A stretch of DNA of 64,000 bases from an uncultured Eubacteriales bacterium (GTDB taxonomy: Bacteria > Bacillota > Clostridia > Oscillospirales > Acutalibacteraceae): NCBI GenBank assembly GCA_934457415.1, contig CAKSHM010000002.1:198647-262646 (forward strand). The letters run 5' to 3'. The position numbers and the translations under genes were made by a program. Shown here one piece after another: positions 7,632 through 16,195 of this stretch. Within the stretch, counting starts at the first letter, position 1; every line of letters begins with the position of its first letter. The notes under the pieces are model-generated. The model ran no database searches. It saw only the letters and a program-made list of their open reading frames with translations, and was not told the origin of the DNA.

Positions 7632-8912
7632 ATGAACGCATTTGATAAAGTGATTGGCTATGAGACGATCAAAAACGAGCTGCTGCAGATCTGCGACATG
7701 ATTCACAACAGAGAAGTCTACGAGGAAATGGGAGCCAAGCTGCCTCAGGGAATTTTGCTGTACGGCGATCCGGGACTCGGTAAAACCCTTATTGCGAAGT
7801 GCTTTATAGAAGAAAGCGGTCTTAAATCTTATGTTGTTCGGAGAAATAAGGGCAACGACGACTTTATCGGTGATATTACAGCTGCTTTCCAAAAGGCACG
7901 GGAAACCGCCCCCAGCATTGTCTTTCTTGATGACATGGATAAGTTCGCCAACGAGGACAGCAACCATCGCGATGCGGAAGAATATGTGGCGGTTCAGTCC
8001 GGTATTGATGAGGTAAAGAACTGTAATGTGTTCGTTCTTGCAACTGCAAATGAGATGCGGAAGCTGCCGAACTCCCTTGTGTGGTCAGGCCGTTTTGACC
8101 GAAAAATTGAGGTTCAGTGCCCTACCGCTAAAGACGCCGATGAAATCATTAAACACTATCTCTCGGACAAAAAGGTTGCCGAAAGCGTTGACATGGACGA
8201 CCTTTCGAAGATGATCAGCTACAGCTCCTGTGCCGAGCTTGAGACTATTCTGAATGAAGCCGCAATCAGTGCTGCTCGCGCAAGAAAGAGCAGTATTGAA
8301 ATGGATGATTTTGCAAAATCCGTTCTGCGGATGCAATATAACTCACCGGATAATTTTGCAAAAATATCCACAGAAGACATGAAGAAAACAGCACTCCATG
8401 AAGCGGGACATCTTGATGTGTCCGAGGTTCTTTGCCCGGGGAGTGTAGGACTTGCCTCTCTCCGTTCTACCGGCAGAGACTCCACCGGCGGCTTTATTTA
8501 CCGATGCAGGGAGCTTTCCAGAAGACCGTATTACGTCCTTGTATCTCTTGCGGGAAAGGCGGCTGTTGAGCTTTATTATTCCGATACCGTCGCGAGCGGC
8601 TGTACAGCCGATATAAATCGCGCTTTCAACTGCATTAGAGATGGCATTTCGGAGAACGCAACTCTCGGCTTCGGAATGATTGATGTGGCTACAAAAAGGT
8701 TTTCGGATACCTCAGAGAATATGAATTCCAGAAACGAAGCCGTCACCCATGCAGAGCTTGAACGCTATATGCTGAAAGCAAGGGATATACTTCTTAAAAA
8801 CAGGGATTTTCTCGAAAAGACTGTCGCCGCACTAATTGAGAAGGAAACGTTGCTTCATTCCGATGTTAAAAAAATCAGAGAAAGTACCGTTATCACTGAG
8901 GTGGCCGTATAA
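7632..8912 (+). CDS. Soluble AAA+ ATPase with HEAGH metallopeptidase domain (FtsH-like), copy 1
   Basis: The 426-aa protein has Walker A GDPGLGKT (45-52), Walker B VFLDDMD (about 97-103) and a second-region-of-homology arginine motif SGRFDRK. These are followed by a peptidase-M41-like region with HEAGH (256-260) and a candidate third zinc ligand in TADINRA. Unlike FtsH it has no N-terminal membrane segments and is only two thirds as long, so it is a cytosolic ATP-dependent unfoldase or protease (inference). It is about as long as, and closely similar to, the gene at 23275. Here HEAGH is followed by LDV rather than LVV. It has its own promoter with a regulon motif. Confidence 0.85.
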   Translation: MNAFDKVIGYETIKNELLQICDMIHNREVYEEMGAKLPQGILLYGDPGLGKTLIAKCFIEESGLKSYVVRRNKGNDDFIGDITAAFQKARETAPSIVFLDDMDKFANEDSNHRDAEEYVAVQSGIDEVKNCNVFVLATANEMRKLPNSLVWSGRFDRKIEVQCPTAKDADEIIKHYLSDKKVAESVDMDDLSKMISYSSCAELETILNEAAISAARARKSSIEMDDFAKSVLRMQYNSPDNFAKISTEDMKKTALHEAGHLDVSEVLCPGSVGLASLRSTGRDSTGGFIYRCRELSRRPYYVLVSLAGKAAVELYYSDTVASGCTADINRAFNCIRDGISENATLGFGMIDVATKRFSDTSENMNSRNEAVTHAELERYMLKARDILLKNRDFLEKTVAALIEKETLLHSDVKKIRESTVITEVAV

Positions 8913-9021
8913 GGCAACCTCAGTAATTAGGATATAGCAAAGCAATGCGCTGAAATTGATGTGTTGCTTTGCCATGGTAATATGACTGCAAACCATTTAA
9001 TAAAACAGGGAGCAATGAAAC

Positions 9022-9183
9022 ATGAAAATTGAAGTTCAGTATTATCCGCTTGAAAACTGCAGCGGAAATTTATGTAAAATTATTGTAGAAACAACCGATT
9101 ACGAATCGGCAGCACAAATAGTTATGAACATGTTTAATATTCCGCGCAGTAACATTTATTCGGTAAATTCCTATATAGGGTGA
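9022..9183 (+). CDS. Small protein, 53 aa, function unknown
   Basis: The frame runs from ATG 9022 to TGA 9181-9183 with GGGAGC upstream. It reads MKIEVQYYPLENCSGNLCKI and ends MFNIPRSNIYSVNSYIG. Its stop lies 6 bp before the next ATG, suggesting translation with the 9190 gene. I do not recognise a family. Confidence 0.55.
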   Translation: MKIEVQYYPLENCSGNLCKIIVETTDYESAAQIVMNMFNIPRSNIYSVNSYIG

Positions 9184-9189
9184 TTTTAT

Positions 9190-9615
9190 ATGTTATCTGA
9201 AACTATGAAATTAGAAGAAAAAATCATCAGCATTTGTAAAAATGATAAAACATTTTTAAAGAAAGGTTCAACATTCGATAAAATTACTGTTTTAAAATCA
9301 GGATTTTATGGCTCTATGCTGTGTGGTCCGGTTACTTTTTTAGGACATACAGACAGTTATGAAATGCTTTTCAGCAGCGGTAACGGCAGATATTATTTTA
9401 CAGTGCGTGACGGTTGGGGTGTTGAGGATAATTGCTTATACGCTTTGTCTATCGGCGCAATCAAGCGTGACTTCAAAAAGCCTGTTAGTATTGAGGAAAT
9501 TGAACACGAAATAAATAACCCTGAAGAGCCAAAAAGCACTTATTCAGCACTCTCAATAAAAATGAAATTAAAAGACGATATACAAATATTTAAGGTGTTG
9601 AAAAGCAAGCCGTAA
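9190..9615 (+). CDS. Hypothetical protein, 141 aa
   Basis: No family is recognised. The protein is soluble, with a beta-rich middle (SGFYGSMLCGPVTFLGHTDSYEML, read as separate strands) and a charged C-terminus. AGGGTG lies 9 nt before the ATG. It sits between the 53-aa gene and the Sel1 gene, likely in one operon. Confidence 0.65.
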   Translation: MLSETMKLEEKIISICKNDKTFLKKGSTFDKITVLKSGFYGSMLCGPVTFLGHTDSYEMLFSSGNGRYYFTVRDGWGVEDNCLYALSIGAIKRDFKKPVSIEEIEHEINNPEEPKSTYSALSIKMKLKDDIQIFKVLKSKP

Positions 9616-9638
9616 AATAGTATAATAAAGGAGCAAAA

Positions 9639-10322
9639 ATGAGAGTTTCATATGATTTAAATTTTAAAAAATTTTTAGATTTATGGAGCAAGGCTGAAAA
9701 AGGAAAAGACAAAAAAGCGCAGTATAAGCTTGGTTCATTGTATTTTAAAAGTAAGCATCCCGATGCTGCGGCAAACGCTTTTCAACTTTTTAAAAAATCT
9801 GCAAAGCAGGGTTTTACCGATTCATCGTATATGCTGGCACGTTGCTATCACGAGGGCGTGGGAATACGTAAAAATTACCAACGTGCTATAAAATGGTATA
9901 TTGAAACAGATTCTCTTATTACATACGATATTTGGAAAAACCCAAGTAAAACTGACAAAGAAGAAAGCAAGCTCTTTCAAAAATATCTTGATGACGATGA
10001 ATTTGCAAATAAAATTGATGAGAAATTAGATGTCAGGGAAGAACAGATGAACATTGATAATATTATCAACACTGCCCTAAGCGGCAGCTCTGATGCACAA
10101 AACCGATTGGGTTATTACTATTATAACGGCAATGAATTTGAAAAGGACATACAAGAGGCAATTTTTTGGTATGAAAAAGCGGCAGCACAAGGCAATGATG
10201 CCGCTATGGAAAGACTTGCAGAGCATTACAATAAAACAGGTCAATATAAAGAATCAGCCGAATGGTACAGAAGATATACCGAAGAACGAATCAAATGGCG
10301 CAACGAGCGTCTTAATTGGTAA
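9639..10322 (+). CDS. Sel1-like repeat protein
   Basis: This 227-aa protein carries Sel1/TPR-type helical repeats. The clearest are around residues 50-90 (SYMLARCYHEGVGIRKNYQR, then AIKWY) and 150-195 (AQNRLGYYYYNGNEFEK, EAIFWYEKAAAQGNDAAMER). Such repeats mediate protein-protein contacts. There is no signal peptide, so it is a cytoplasmic adaptor. AAAGGAG precedes the ATG and a TATAAT lies at 9621-9626. Confidence 0.85.
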   Translation: MRVSYDLNFKKFLDLWSKAEKGKDKKAQYKLGSLYFKSKHPDAAANAFQLFKKSAKQGFTDSSYMLARCYHEGVGIRKNYQRAIKWYIETDSLITYDIWKNPSKTDKEESKLFQKYLDDDEFANKIDEKLDVREEQMNIDNIINTALSGSSDAQNRLGYYYYNGNEFEKDIQEAIFWYEKAAAQGNDAAMERLAEHYNKTGQYKESAEWYRRYTEERIKWRNERLNW

Positions 10323-10348
10323 AATCAAAACGAAAGGTGTTATGACTT

Positions 10349-10513
10349 ATGGATCTATCAAAAATATCAACAGCACAGCTTGTAGAGGAACTTTCTAAAA
10401 GAGAAGCCGTTCAAAAATTGATTGCGGAACCGTATCAGCCCTATCAGATAACAGTCGGAGAAACTACTGTTTCCGATACCGGTCCGGTTGTTATTTTAAG
10501 AATTTGTGACTGA
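10349..10513 (+). CDS. BC1881-like small protein, 54 aa
   Basis: Starting at ATG 10349 (AAAGGTG upstream), it reads MDLSKISTAQLVEELSKREA and continues with EPYQPYQITVGE and DTGPVVILRICD. This pattern (STxELxxELSKREGV ... EPYxxYxI ... DTGPxxIL) resembles the BC1881 family, small proteins common in phages and accessory regions, with no known function. An ATG 7 nt upstream is in another frame and stops early. Confidence 0.6.
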   Translation: MDLSKISTAQLVEELSKREAVQKLIAEPYQPYQITVGETTVSDTGPVVILRICD

Positions 10514-10602
10514 TTTTTACAGCGTAGTATTTTTATTTTTTATAATTAGGTCTTATTATAAAGTGTGGTATAATGAAGTAAAAGCAAAAGGAGAAATGCA
10601 AA

Positions 10603-11374
10603 ATGGATAAATTAGAAGCATTGGTTAACAGTCTTGAAAAACTACCCCCAAGGGAAAATGGAAAAAAAAGATGAAAAAATTGCAAAAAAGTTGCAGGAAA
10701 TTTTAGAACTTTTTCTTCGCAATTATTATGTCGAATTCGGAACATTTAAAATTGATCCTATCTTGGTAGAAGCATATTACTATAATGATGAACAAAATTT
10801 TAAGGATGAGTCTGTTCACGCTGCAGGAAACGAAAAAGGGAAAATTGCTACGCATGCAAGAGAAAGACAAAAAAATAATTTTGGCAAATTATACATACAC
10901 AATGTGATAACAAAAAATGACGGACTTGATGTTTGTTTATCAAAAGGCGACTATTACTTTTCTATTTTAATAAAAAATGCAGTTATTAACAATAAATATT
11001 TTGCGACGCAAAGCAATGTTTCAAAAATTATTTGTGAAAAATGCCAAGGTTGTGATGAAGTGCCAAGTTGCTTATATTACCAAGAGTGTGTGCTGAAAAA
11101 GCGTGAACAACCTAAAGATATGCCTGTGATTTTTTTGCCTCGCAAAAATGTGCCCTCCACTGAACGACTTGCAGCTGTTTCTTTAGATGATATAAAAGCC
11201 AATATGACAGATCTTTCACTTGCGCAAGGATACGGAAAACAGTGGGAATGTTCAGTTATAGCGCTTTCAGAAGTTGGAAACACCGAAAAAGCGAAAAAAC
11301 TTGCAGATGCGATATTTGGTTCTTCAATTGAAGATAAGTATTTTAAATTAGCAAAAGAAAGTTTAAACATATAA
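10603..11374 (+). CDS. Hypothetical protein; start region frameshifted in a CCCCC run
   Basis: The main frame runs to 11374 and can only start at TTG 10634 or ATG 10658, neither with a convincing ribosome site. The ATG at 10603 has a perfect AAAGGAG site and reads MDKLEALVNSLEKLPPREN before stopping. Removing one C from the CCCCC run near 10646 joins the two into a protein of about 256 residues. It contains Cys motifs CEKCQGCDEVPSC and later YYQEC, possibly a metal site. A promoter TATAAT is at 10569. Function unknown. Confidence 0.65.
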
Positions 11375-11378
11375 TAAC

Positions 11379-12179
11379 ATGCTCTATTTTTCATCACTTC
11401 TAAAAACCAACCCAAAATGTTCATTATCGGCGGAAAATCTATTCTCTATTTTGTCCGACAGCGGAGAAAAATTCACTCTTTTTGACGGAGCAAAGGATAT
11501 CTGGGCAAGGGATTATATGCCGATTAAAACAAAAAGCGGTAAATATATATCGTTTCGGTATGAGCCAAGCTATCTTGCAGACGATCCGCAATTAAGATCA
11601 AATTTTAAAACCGATATTGCGCCGCATTTCACACTGCCAGTTACATATTTAAATATCAATCTTGACGGCGGAAATGTTGTATTTTCGCCGTCAAAGGCAA
11701 AAGCCGTTATCACCGACAGGGTGTTTTCGGAAAATCCCGAATATGACAAGAATACTCTTTTAACCGAGCTTGAAAATTTGCTCGAAGCAGAAATAATTAT
11801 TATTCCGTCGCTCATAAGCGATATGACGGGTCACGCAGACGGCGTGGTGCGCTTTGTGAAAGAAAACACGGTGATCGGCAATACCTCGCCTTACAAAAAC
11901 GGTTACGAGCAAAAGGTGAAAAGGGCGTTGAAAAAACACGGTATTTCAGTTATGGATTTTCCGTATTTTGATTCAGCAGGCATAAGCGCCGTGGGCAGCT
12001 ATCTCAATTTTCTTGAAACCGATAAGCATATTTTTCTGCCGATTTTCGGAAGCGTTCAGGATGAAACGGCAGTAAAAAAAGCAAAGGAAATATTTGAAAA
12101 AAAGATAGTTGCCGTAAATATAAACGGTATTGTAAAAGACGGCGGAGTATTAAATTGCATAAGCTGGGAAACAGACTGA
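11379..12179 (+). CDS. Agmatine deiminase / peptidyl-arginine deiminase family protein
   Basis: The 266-aa protein shows the family's guanidine-modifying motifs in order: DIWARDYMPI (about 44-53), LDGGN (about 94-98), GHADGVVRF (about 148-156) and the catalytic Cys near the C-terminus in GGVLNCIS. The known reaction is hydrolysis of a guanidino group (agmatine to N-carbamoylputrescine, or Arg to citrulline). At 266 aa it is shorter than agmatine deiminases (about 350-370) and fits the short related group, so the true substrate is open. It starts 2 bp after the previous stop with only a weak ribosome site. Confidence 0.82.
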   Translation: MLYFSSLLKTNPKCSLSAENLFSILSDSGEKFTLFDGAKDIWARDYMPIKTKSGKYISFRYEPSYLADDPQLRSNFKTDIAPHFTLPVTYLNINLDGGNVVFSPSKAKAVITDRVFSENPEYDKNTLLTELENLLEAEIIIIPSLISDMTGHADGVVRFVKENTVIGNTSPYKNGYEQKVKRALKKHGISVMDFPYFDSAGISAVGSYLNFLETDKHIFLPIFGSVQDETAVKKAKEIFEKKIVAVNINGIVKDGGVLNCISWETD

Positions 12180-12203
12180 CAGTGTATGTGAAAGGGCGAT
12201 TTT

Positions 12204-12407
12204 ATGAATTTAAGAGAAACGGCAGAATATAAAGAATACGGCTTTAAAATTGTTACATGCCCTGTATGCGGTAATGAAACCCTTGATATGAACTGGATAT
12301 GCGGACATTGCGGCTGGGAGTATGACAATATAAAATCCGAGGATGAATATTCTGCCGCAAACAAAAGTACAATTAGAGAATACAGAGAAAAACATTTAAA
12401 CTCTTAA
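12204..12407 (+). CDS. CPCC-type cysteine-rich small protein
   Basis: The 67-aa protein carries two CxxC knuckles, CPVCGNETL and CGHCGWEYD, separated by about 17 residues, as in the CPCC / rubredoxin-like zinc-ribbon family. It likely binds Zn and its role is unknown. It starts 24 bp after the deiminase gene with a GAAAGGGCG site and is followed by a terminator. Confidence 0.72.
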   Translation: MNLRETAEYKEYGFKIVTCPVCGNETLDMNWICGHCGWEYDNIKSEDEYSAANKSTIREYREKHLNS

Positions 12408-12422
12408 AACCGTTCGTAATTC

Positions 12423-12460
12423 AATTCGCCCGATTGCTTAAAAAAGCAGTCGGGTGAATT
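12423..12460. terminator. Intrinsic terminator after the CPCC gene
   Basis: A 16-17 bp stem (12423-12439 with 12444-12460, with G-T pairs) encloses an A-rich loop and is followed by TTTATATG. Confidence 0.7.
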
Positions 12461-12470
12461 TATATGTAAT

Positions 12471-12503
12471 GTACCGAATTTGCACCACTGCTCAACGTAT
12501 AAT
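12471..12503 (+). promoter_or_regulatory. Regulon motif site 2 plus -10
   Basis: GTACCGAATTTGCACC (12471-12486), 11 nt, then TATAAT (12498-12503), 30-40 nt before the gene starting near 12543. The sequence is strikingly like site 8 in front of the WYL gene (GTGCCGAATTTGTCGC). Confidence 0.72.
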
Positions 12504-12542
12504 AAAATTAAACCTTAAATCTAAAATACGGAGATGTGCAAT

Positions 12543-12716
12543 GTGAAATTCTTTGAAAAGCTCAAAAAGACATATAAGTATTATGAATCGCTCGGAAAAA
12601 ACAGTAAGCTGTCTAAAAAAGCGGAGGTGGAAATCAGACCTGACGCTATTGCTTTTTTAACCTGTCCTTATCCTGTTTTAGAAAGCGAAAAGGAAAAAAG
12701 CTATGAAATTGATTAA
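12543..12716 (+). CDS. Small hypothetical protein, 57-60 aa
   Basis: The frame is open from ATG 12534 (MCNVKFFEKLKKTYKYYESL), but ACGGAG is better spaced for the GTG at 12543. It is a basic N-terminal helix followed by RPDAIAFLTCPYPV. It overlaps the next gene by 14 bp, so the two are translationally coupled. No family is recognised. It is driven by regulon site 2. Confidence 0.6.
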   Translation: MKFFEKLKKTYKYYESLGKNSKLSKKAEVEIRPDAIAFLTCPYPVLESEKEKSYEID

Positions 12717-13065
12717 GCTTCCGTCTCTTAATTGGTTTAATTTCGGTAATGTTTTCACAGGAAGCATAGGAGCCGAGCCGGAAAAAGGGTGTTTAAATTC
12801 AACAACCTTTAACTTTAAGGTCAAAATAACAGATAAAAACAAGCTTACTGCTGTTTGCTGGTATACGCTGCCGTGGAATGCAAGTACAAATATGGTTGAA
12901 GCCGCCATAGGATTATTTAATGCAGATGATTTTGGGATTGAGGTTGCGGAAAACTGGCTTATACAGAAATGCTTTCAGGATTATCAACCTCTCAAGGGTT
13001 TGCCTGCAAAAGCTCCTTGCTTATCACAAAATAACCCACAAATCAAATTTAAGATGATTCCATAG
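12703..13065 (+). CDS. Hypothetical protein, 120 aa
   Basis: A soluble protein rich in Trp, Asn and Phe (NWFNFGNVFTGSIGAEP, CWYTLPWNAS, VAENWLIQKCF), with no recognised domain. The ATG has an AAAGGA site inside the upstream gene, with which it overlaps. It appears to be the second gene of the site-2 operon. Confidence 0.62.
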   Translation: MKLIKLPSLNWFNFGNVFTGSIGAEPEKGCLNSTTFNFKVKITDKNKLTAVCWYTLPWNASTNMVEAAIGLFNADDFGIEVAENWLIQKCFQDYQPLKGLPAKAPCLSQNNPQIKFKMIP

Positions 13066-13112
13066 ACCTTGCAATTTTTAGTATTTATATTATAATAAAA
13101 AGGGTGAAAGAT

Positions 13113-13811
13113 GTGACCTATGTTATAAGCGATATACACGGAATGTATAAAAAATTCATAGCAATGCTTGAAAAAATAAGTTTTGCTCCTGAAGACGAGC
13201 TGTTCATATTGGGCGATATTGTAGACCGTGGGGACGACCCCGTAAAAATACTTGAATACATAATTGATAAGCCGAACATTATTCCGCTGCTCGGCAATCA
13301 CGAGGTTATGGCGCTTGATATTTTAAAACGCATAAATGTTGAAATAACTTCGGAAAATGCCGAAACGCAGATTGATAAACAGACAATCAGCGACTTAATG
13401 GATTTTCAGCTTAACGGCGGCGTGCCGACCTTAAAGGGCTTTAAGGCTTTGGCACCTGATAAGCGAAACGAGCTTATTGATTTTATGGAGGATTTTTTGC
13501 CGTATGAAGCGATTGACATAGGGGAGAAGACCTTTGTTTTGGTTCACGCCGGACTCGGCAATTTCAGTGAGGATAAAAGACTTTCCGAATACACTCTGCC
13601 TGAGCTGCTTGAAATGCGCCCCGATTATGAAAGGAAATATTTCAGCGATAATTCGATTTATATTGTTTCAGGTCATACTCCAACGCAGACAATTAACGGC
13701 AAGGCGGAGATATTTCAAACACACAACAATATTGCAATTGACTGCGGTGCCGCATTCGGCGGCAGGCTCGCCTGCTTAAGACTTGAAGATATGAAAGAAT
13801 TTTATGTTTAA
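13113..13811 (+). CDS. Metallophosphoesterase (PP1/PrpE-type phosphatase)
   Basis: This protein of about 232 aa has the calcineurin-like phosphoesterase metal motifs in order: SDIHG, GDIVDRGDD, GNHE, then LVHAGLG and SGHTPT. The family removes phosphate from Ser/Thr-phosphoproteins or splits dinucleoside polyphosphates such as Ap4A, using two metal ions. A GTG at 13113 has the better spacing to AGGG; an in-frame GTG at 13104 is the alternative. A TATAAT at 13091-13096 gives it its own promoter, without the regulon motif. It overlaps nothing and is 13 bp from the next gene. Confidence 0.85.
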   Translation: MTYVISDIHGMYKKFIAMLEKISFAPEDELFILGDIVDRGDDPVKILEYIIDKPNIIPLLGNHEVMALDILKRINVEITSENAETQIDKQTISDLMDFQLNGGVPTLKGFKALAPDKRNELIDFMEDFLPYEAIDIGEKTFVLVHAGLGNFSEDKRLSEYTLPELLEMRPDYERKYFSDNSIYIVSGHTPTQTINGKAEIFQTHNNIAIDCGAAFGGRLACLRLEDMKEFYV

Positions 13812-13824
13812 AAGGAAAAGCAAA

Positions 13825-14556
13825 ATGAATGTTAATAAAATAAAAACTGCGTTAAATGAGATGTATGCTTCGGTGTATCAAAGCTGTACATTTTGTAAGG
13901 ATTGCGACGCCTGCAAGCACAATAATGAGGAGTCTATTATTCATGACTGTGCAGTTAAAATCGGTGAAAAATATGGTGAAAAATTAAAAGTTTTGATTAT
14001 TGGAAAAGAATCAAAGATAATGCACAATGAAACCGGTGAAACGGAAGCTTTTGAAACTCAAAATAATCAGCATTACAAAAGAACCTATGACATTTTAAAT
14101 TATTTAATAAATGATATAAGTATTGATTCTTATGATGGGTATCACCATGTATCTGAAAACGAGCTTTCTACACTAAATAAGTTCTTTGCGTTAACTAATC
14201 ATTATCACTGCTCTTTCGGTAAAAATGCACATTCAAAAAAGTCAAGCAATTGTATGTGGTATCATTGTGCGGAAATAGTAAAAAAGGAAATTGAAATTTT
14301 AGACCCTGATTTGATTGTTATTCAAGCCGGTTGGTCAGCTAAAGAAAACACAAATATATCAGATATTGAAAGCATAGTTCCAAATGATAATAATAAACTT
14401 AAAATCTATCAGACTGGATTATATGGTTACAATTATCGTGGAAGAATTGTATATGTAATCGGGTCGTATCACCCGTCTTATAACCTTTGGCATAAAGAAA
14501 AGTATTTGGGTAAATTAAAGGAAAGATTAAACGCAGTCAAAAATTATATAAGGTAA
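13825..14556 (+). CDS. Uracil-DNA-glycosylase-superfamily-like protein with N-terminal Cys cluster
   Basis: The 243-aa protein (ATG 13825, site AAAAGGA; an in-frame ATG at 13804 would overlap the previous gene) has a UDG-fold pattern. KVLIIGKES replaces the usual GxxPG loop, LTNHYHCSF sits at the TNxxKC position, IEILDPDLIVIQAG at the I-x-P-x-x-I-x-x-x-G strand, and IGSYHPS at the final HPS motif. The N-terminus has CTFCKDCDACKH, a possible Fe-S or Zn site as in family 4 UDGs. The catalytic residues are not clear, so it may bind modified nucleic acid or nucleotide without glycosylase activity. Its stop lies inside a bidirectional terminator. Confidence 0.6.
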   Translation: MNVNKIKTALNEMYASVYQSCTFCKDCDACKHNNEESIIHDCAVKIGEKYGEKLKVLIIGKESKIMHNETGETEAFETQNNQHYKRTYDILNYLINDISIDSYDGYHHVSENELSTLNKFFALTNHYHCSFGKNAHSKKSSNCMWYHCAEIVKKEIEILDPDLIVIQAGWSAKENTNISDIESIVPNDNNKLKIYQTGLYGYNYRGRIVYVIGSYHPSYNLWHKEKYLGKLKERLNAVKNYIR

Positions 14557-14594
14557 GCCAACCGCCGGACTTTTTCAGTCCGGCGGTTGGCTTA
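14554..14594. terminator. Bidirectional terminator shared by two convergent genes
   Basis: A perfect 17-bp stem (14554-14570 with 14578-14594) includes the TAA of the left gene in one arm and the TAA of the right, minus-strand gene in the other. Confidence 0.88.
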
Positions 14595-15068
14595 TCTAAT
14601 ACTTAAAAATTCTTTTTCAGAAAGTATTATATCTGGTTTTTTAAATATGGACGATTTAAGCACCGAGCAAGTAAGAAAATTATTATTCGAAGCCCCATTT
14701 TTATAAAATATTGGCGTGCTGAAGAATAAAACTATATCGGCTGTTTCAAAAATATTTTGAAAAATCAATTTTGATTTTTCGTCATATCCGCCTGAAAATT
14801 TACCGTTCGACAGTACGGATTTTCTGTTTAAAACGAGTTTAAGTAATGTGCTGCAATTATCACTTTTATATTTTGTAATATTGAAATTGTTTTCAAACAT
14901 TTTTTCAAAAGTCAAATGCACTACGACGTCAATGTCATTACCGAAAACAAGCGAATTTGAGATTGTTTCCAGTCCCGAACCGGTTCTGCCCATTATTACG
15001 CAAAGCTGTCCGTTTTCTAACCCTCCGCCGATTGCTCTATTTAGTTGTTCCAACTTGAATTTAAGCAT
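14592..15068 (-). CDS. RecA/DnaB-like protein with degenerate P-loop, next to RtcB
   Basis: The 158-aa protein begins LEQLNRAIGGGLENGQLCVI followed by MGRTGSGLET, exactly where RecA/KaiC/DnaB proteins have a GxPGSGKT Walker A. The invariant Lys is Leu here. A later strand, FETADIVLFFSTPIF, could be the Walker B position. It overlaps the rtcB stop by 1 bp, so they are coupled in one operon (cREC-rtcB-this gene). It is probably a nucleotide-binding-dead partner of the RNA-repair cassette (inference). The protein is shorter than usual RecA folds. Confidence 0.55.
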   Translation of the reverse strand: MLKFKLEQLNRAIGGGLENGQLCVIMGRTGSGLETISNSLVFGNDIDVVVHLTFEKMFENNFNITKYKSDNCSTLLKLVLNRKSVLSNGKFSGGYDEKSKLIFQNIFETADIVLFFSTPIFYKNGASNNNFLTCSVLKSSIFKKPDIILSEKEFLSIR

Positions 15069-16195
15069 TATTTCTTTTGATTCCCTCCATGTTCACTTGC
15101 TTTGAAATTATATATAGGCTTTAAAATTTTATCGACTTTTACGGTCTCGGAAATATTTTTTAATATTTCCTCCATGGGCTTATATACAAACGGCGATTCG
15201 TCAATCGTGTCTTTAGATACACTGGTTGTAAAAATGCCCTCCATTGACTTTTTGAACTGTGACAGCGTAAGGCTTTGCTCCGCATCCCTGCGGTTCATCA
15301 GTCTGCCGGCGCCGTGCGGTGCGGAGCAGTTCCAATCGCTGTTGCCAAGCCCCGTGCAAAGCAGGCTGCCGTCACGCATATTCATAGGAATAAGCAGCCG
15401 CTCGCCCTTGTTTGCCGATACCGCGCCCTTGCGGAGTATCATATTGTCGGTGTCAATATAATTGTGAATTGTTTCAAAGCTTTCTTCCTCATGAAGCTTT
15501 AATCCGTCGAGAATTATTTCCTTTATCACGGTGCGGTTGAGCGCGGCAAATCGCTGCATAAGCTCCATATCGTGAAGATAGCTTTGCATAGAGTCCCCCT
15601 CTAAAAAGGCAAGCTCATACGGTATTTCGCTCTGCTTTCTGCCGCCGCAGGCGTTATATGCCGTTTTTTGATAATATTCGGCTACCCTGAGCCCTAAATT
15701 TCGGCTGCCTGTGTGTATAACAAGATAAAGGCTATCGCCGTCTGTATCAATCTCAATAAAATGATTTCCGCCGCCAAGTGTGCCTATGCTTTCCTTTGCA
15801 CGGCGTGTATCTATTTTTTTAACACAATCAAGCTCATATATATCAATCCTGCCGTGACTGCGGTGCGCACGCTCACGGACATTGCGCCCGAACGGAATAT
15901 TTTTTCTTATAAAGCTGTCAAGTTTCGGCAGCTCAATTCGTTTTTCCTTTAATTTCACCGTCAGCATACCGCACCCTATATCCACGCCTACTATATTGGG
16001 AACAATTTTATCGGTCACCGTCATAGTAGTGCCGATAGTACAGCCCTTTCCGGCATGAACGTCCGGCATAATGCGGATATTGCTGCCGGAAGAATACTCC
16101 ATATCGCAAAACGCTTTTATTTGACCTGCGGCTGATGGCTCTAAATTATCGGTATAAACCAAAGCGGTATTATATTTTCCGATTGTTTCAATCAT
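15068..16195 (-). CDS. rtcB: RtcB-family RNA ligase
   Basis: The 375-aa protein has the RtcB signatures: HAGKGCTIGTTM, VGVDIGCGM (metal-binding Cys), GTLGGGNHFIE, HTGSRNLG and, near the C-terminus, SAPHGAGR with the His that is guanylylated by GTP. RtcB joins 2',3'-cyclic phosphate or 3'-phosphate RNA ends to 5'-OH ends. I chose the ATG at 16195 because GGAGAAAAAC precedes it and it overlaps the cREC gene by 8 bp; an upstream in-frame start at 16225 lacks this. RtcB is usually about 390-480 aa, so this is the short bacterial form. The neighbours suggest dedicated RNA repair. Confidence 0.94.
   Translation of the reverse strand: MIETIGKYNTALVYTDNLEPSAAGQIKAFCDMEYSSGSNIRIMPDVHAGKGCTIGTTMTVTDKIVPNIVGVDIGCGMLTVKLKEKRIELPKLDSFIRKNIPFGRNVRERAHRSHGRIDIYELDCVKKIDTRRAKESIGTLGGGNHFIEIDTDGDSLYLVIHTGSRNLGLRVAEYYQKTAYNACGGRKQSEIPYELAFLEGDSMQSYLHDMELMQRFAALNRTVIKEIILDGLKLHEEESFETIHNYIDTDNMILRKGAVSANKGERLLIPMNMRDGSLLCTGLGNSDWNCSAPHGAGRLMNRRDAEQSLTLSQFKKSMEGIFTTSVSKDTIDESPFVYKPMEEILKNISETVKVDKILKPIYNFKASEHGGNQKK

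Noticed and set aside
13081..13112. A ninth regulon motif before the metallophosphoesterase
   Set aside because: There is a TATAAT at 13091-13096, but the sequence 11-12 nt upstream (AGACCTTGCAATTTTT) does not match the motif.
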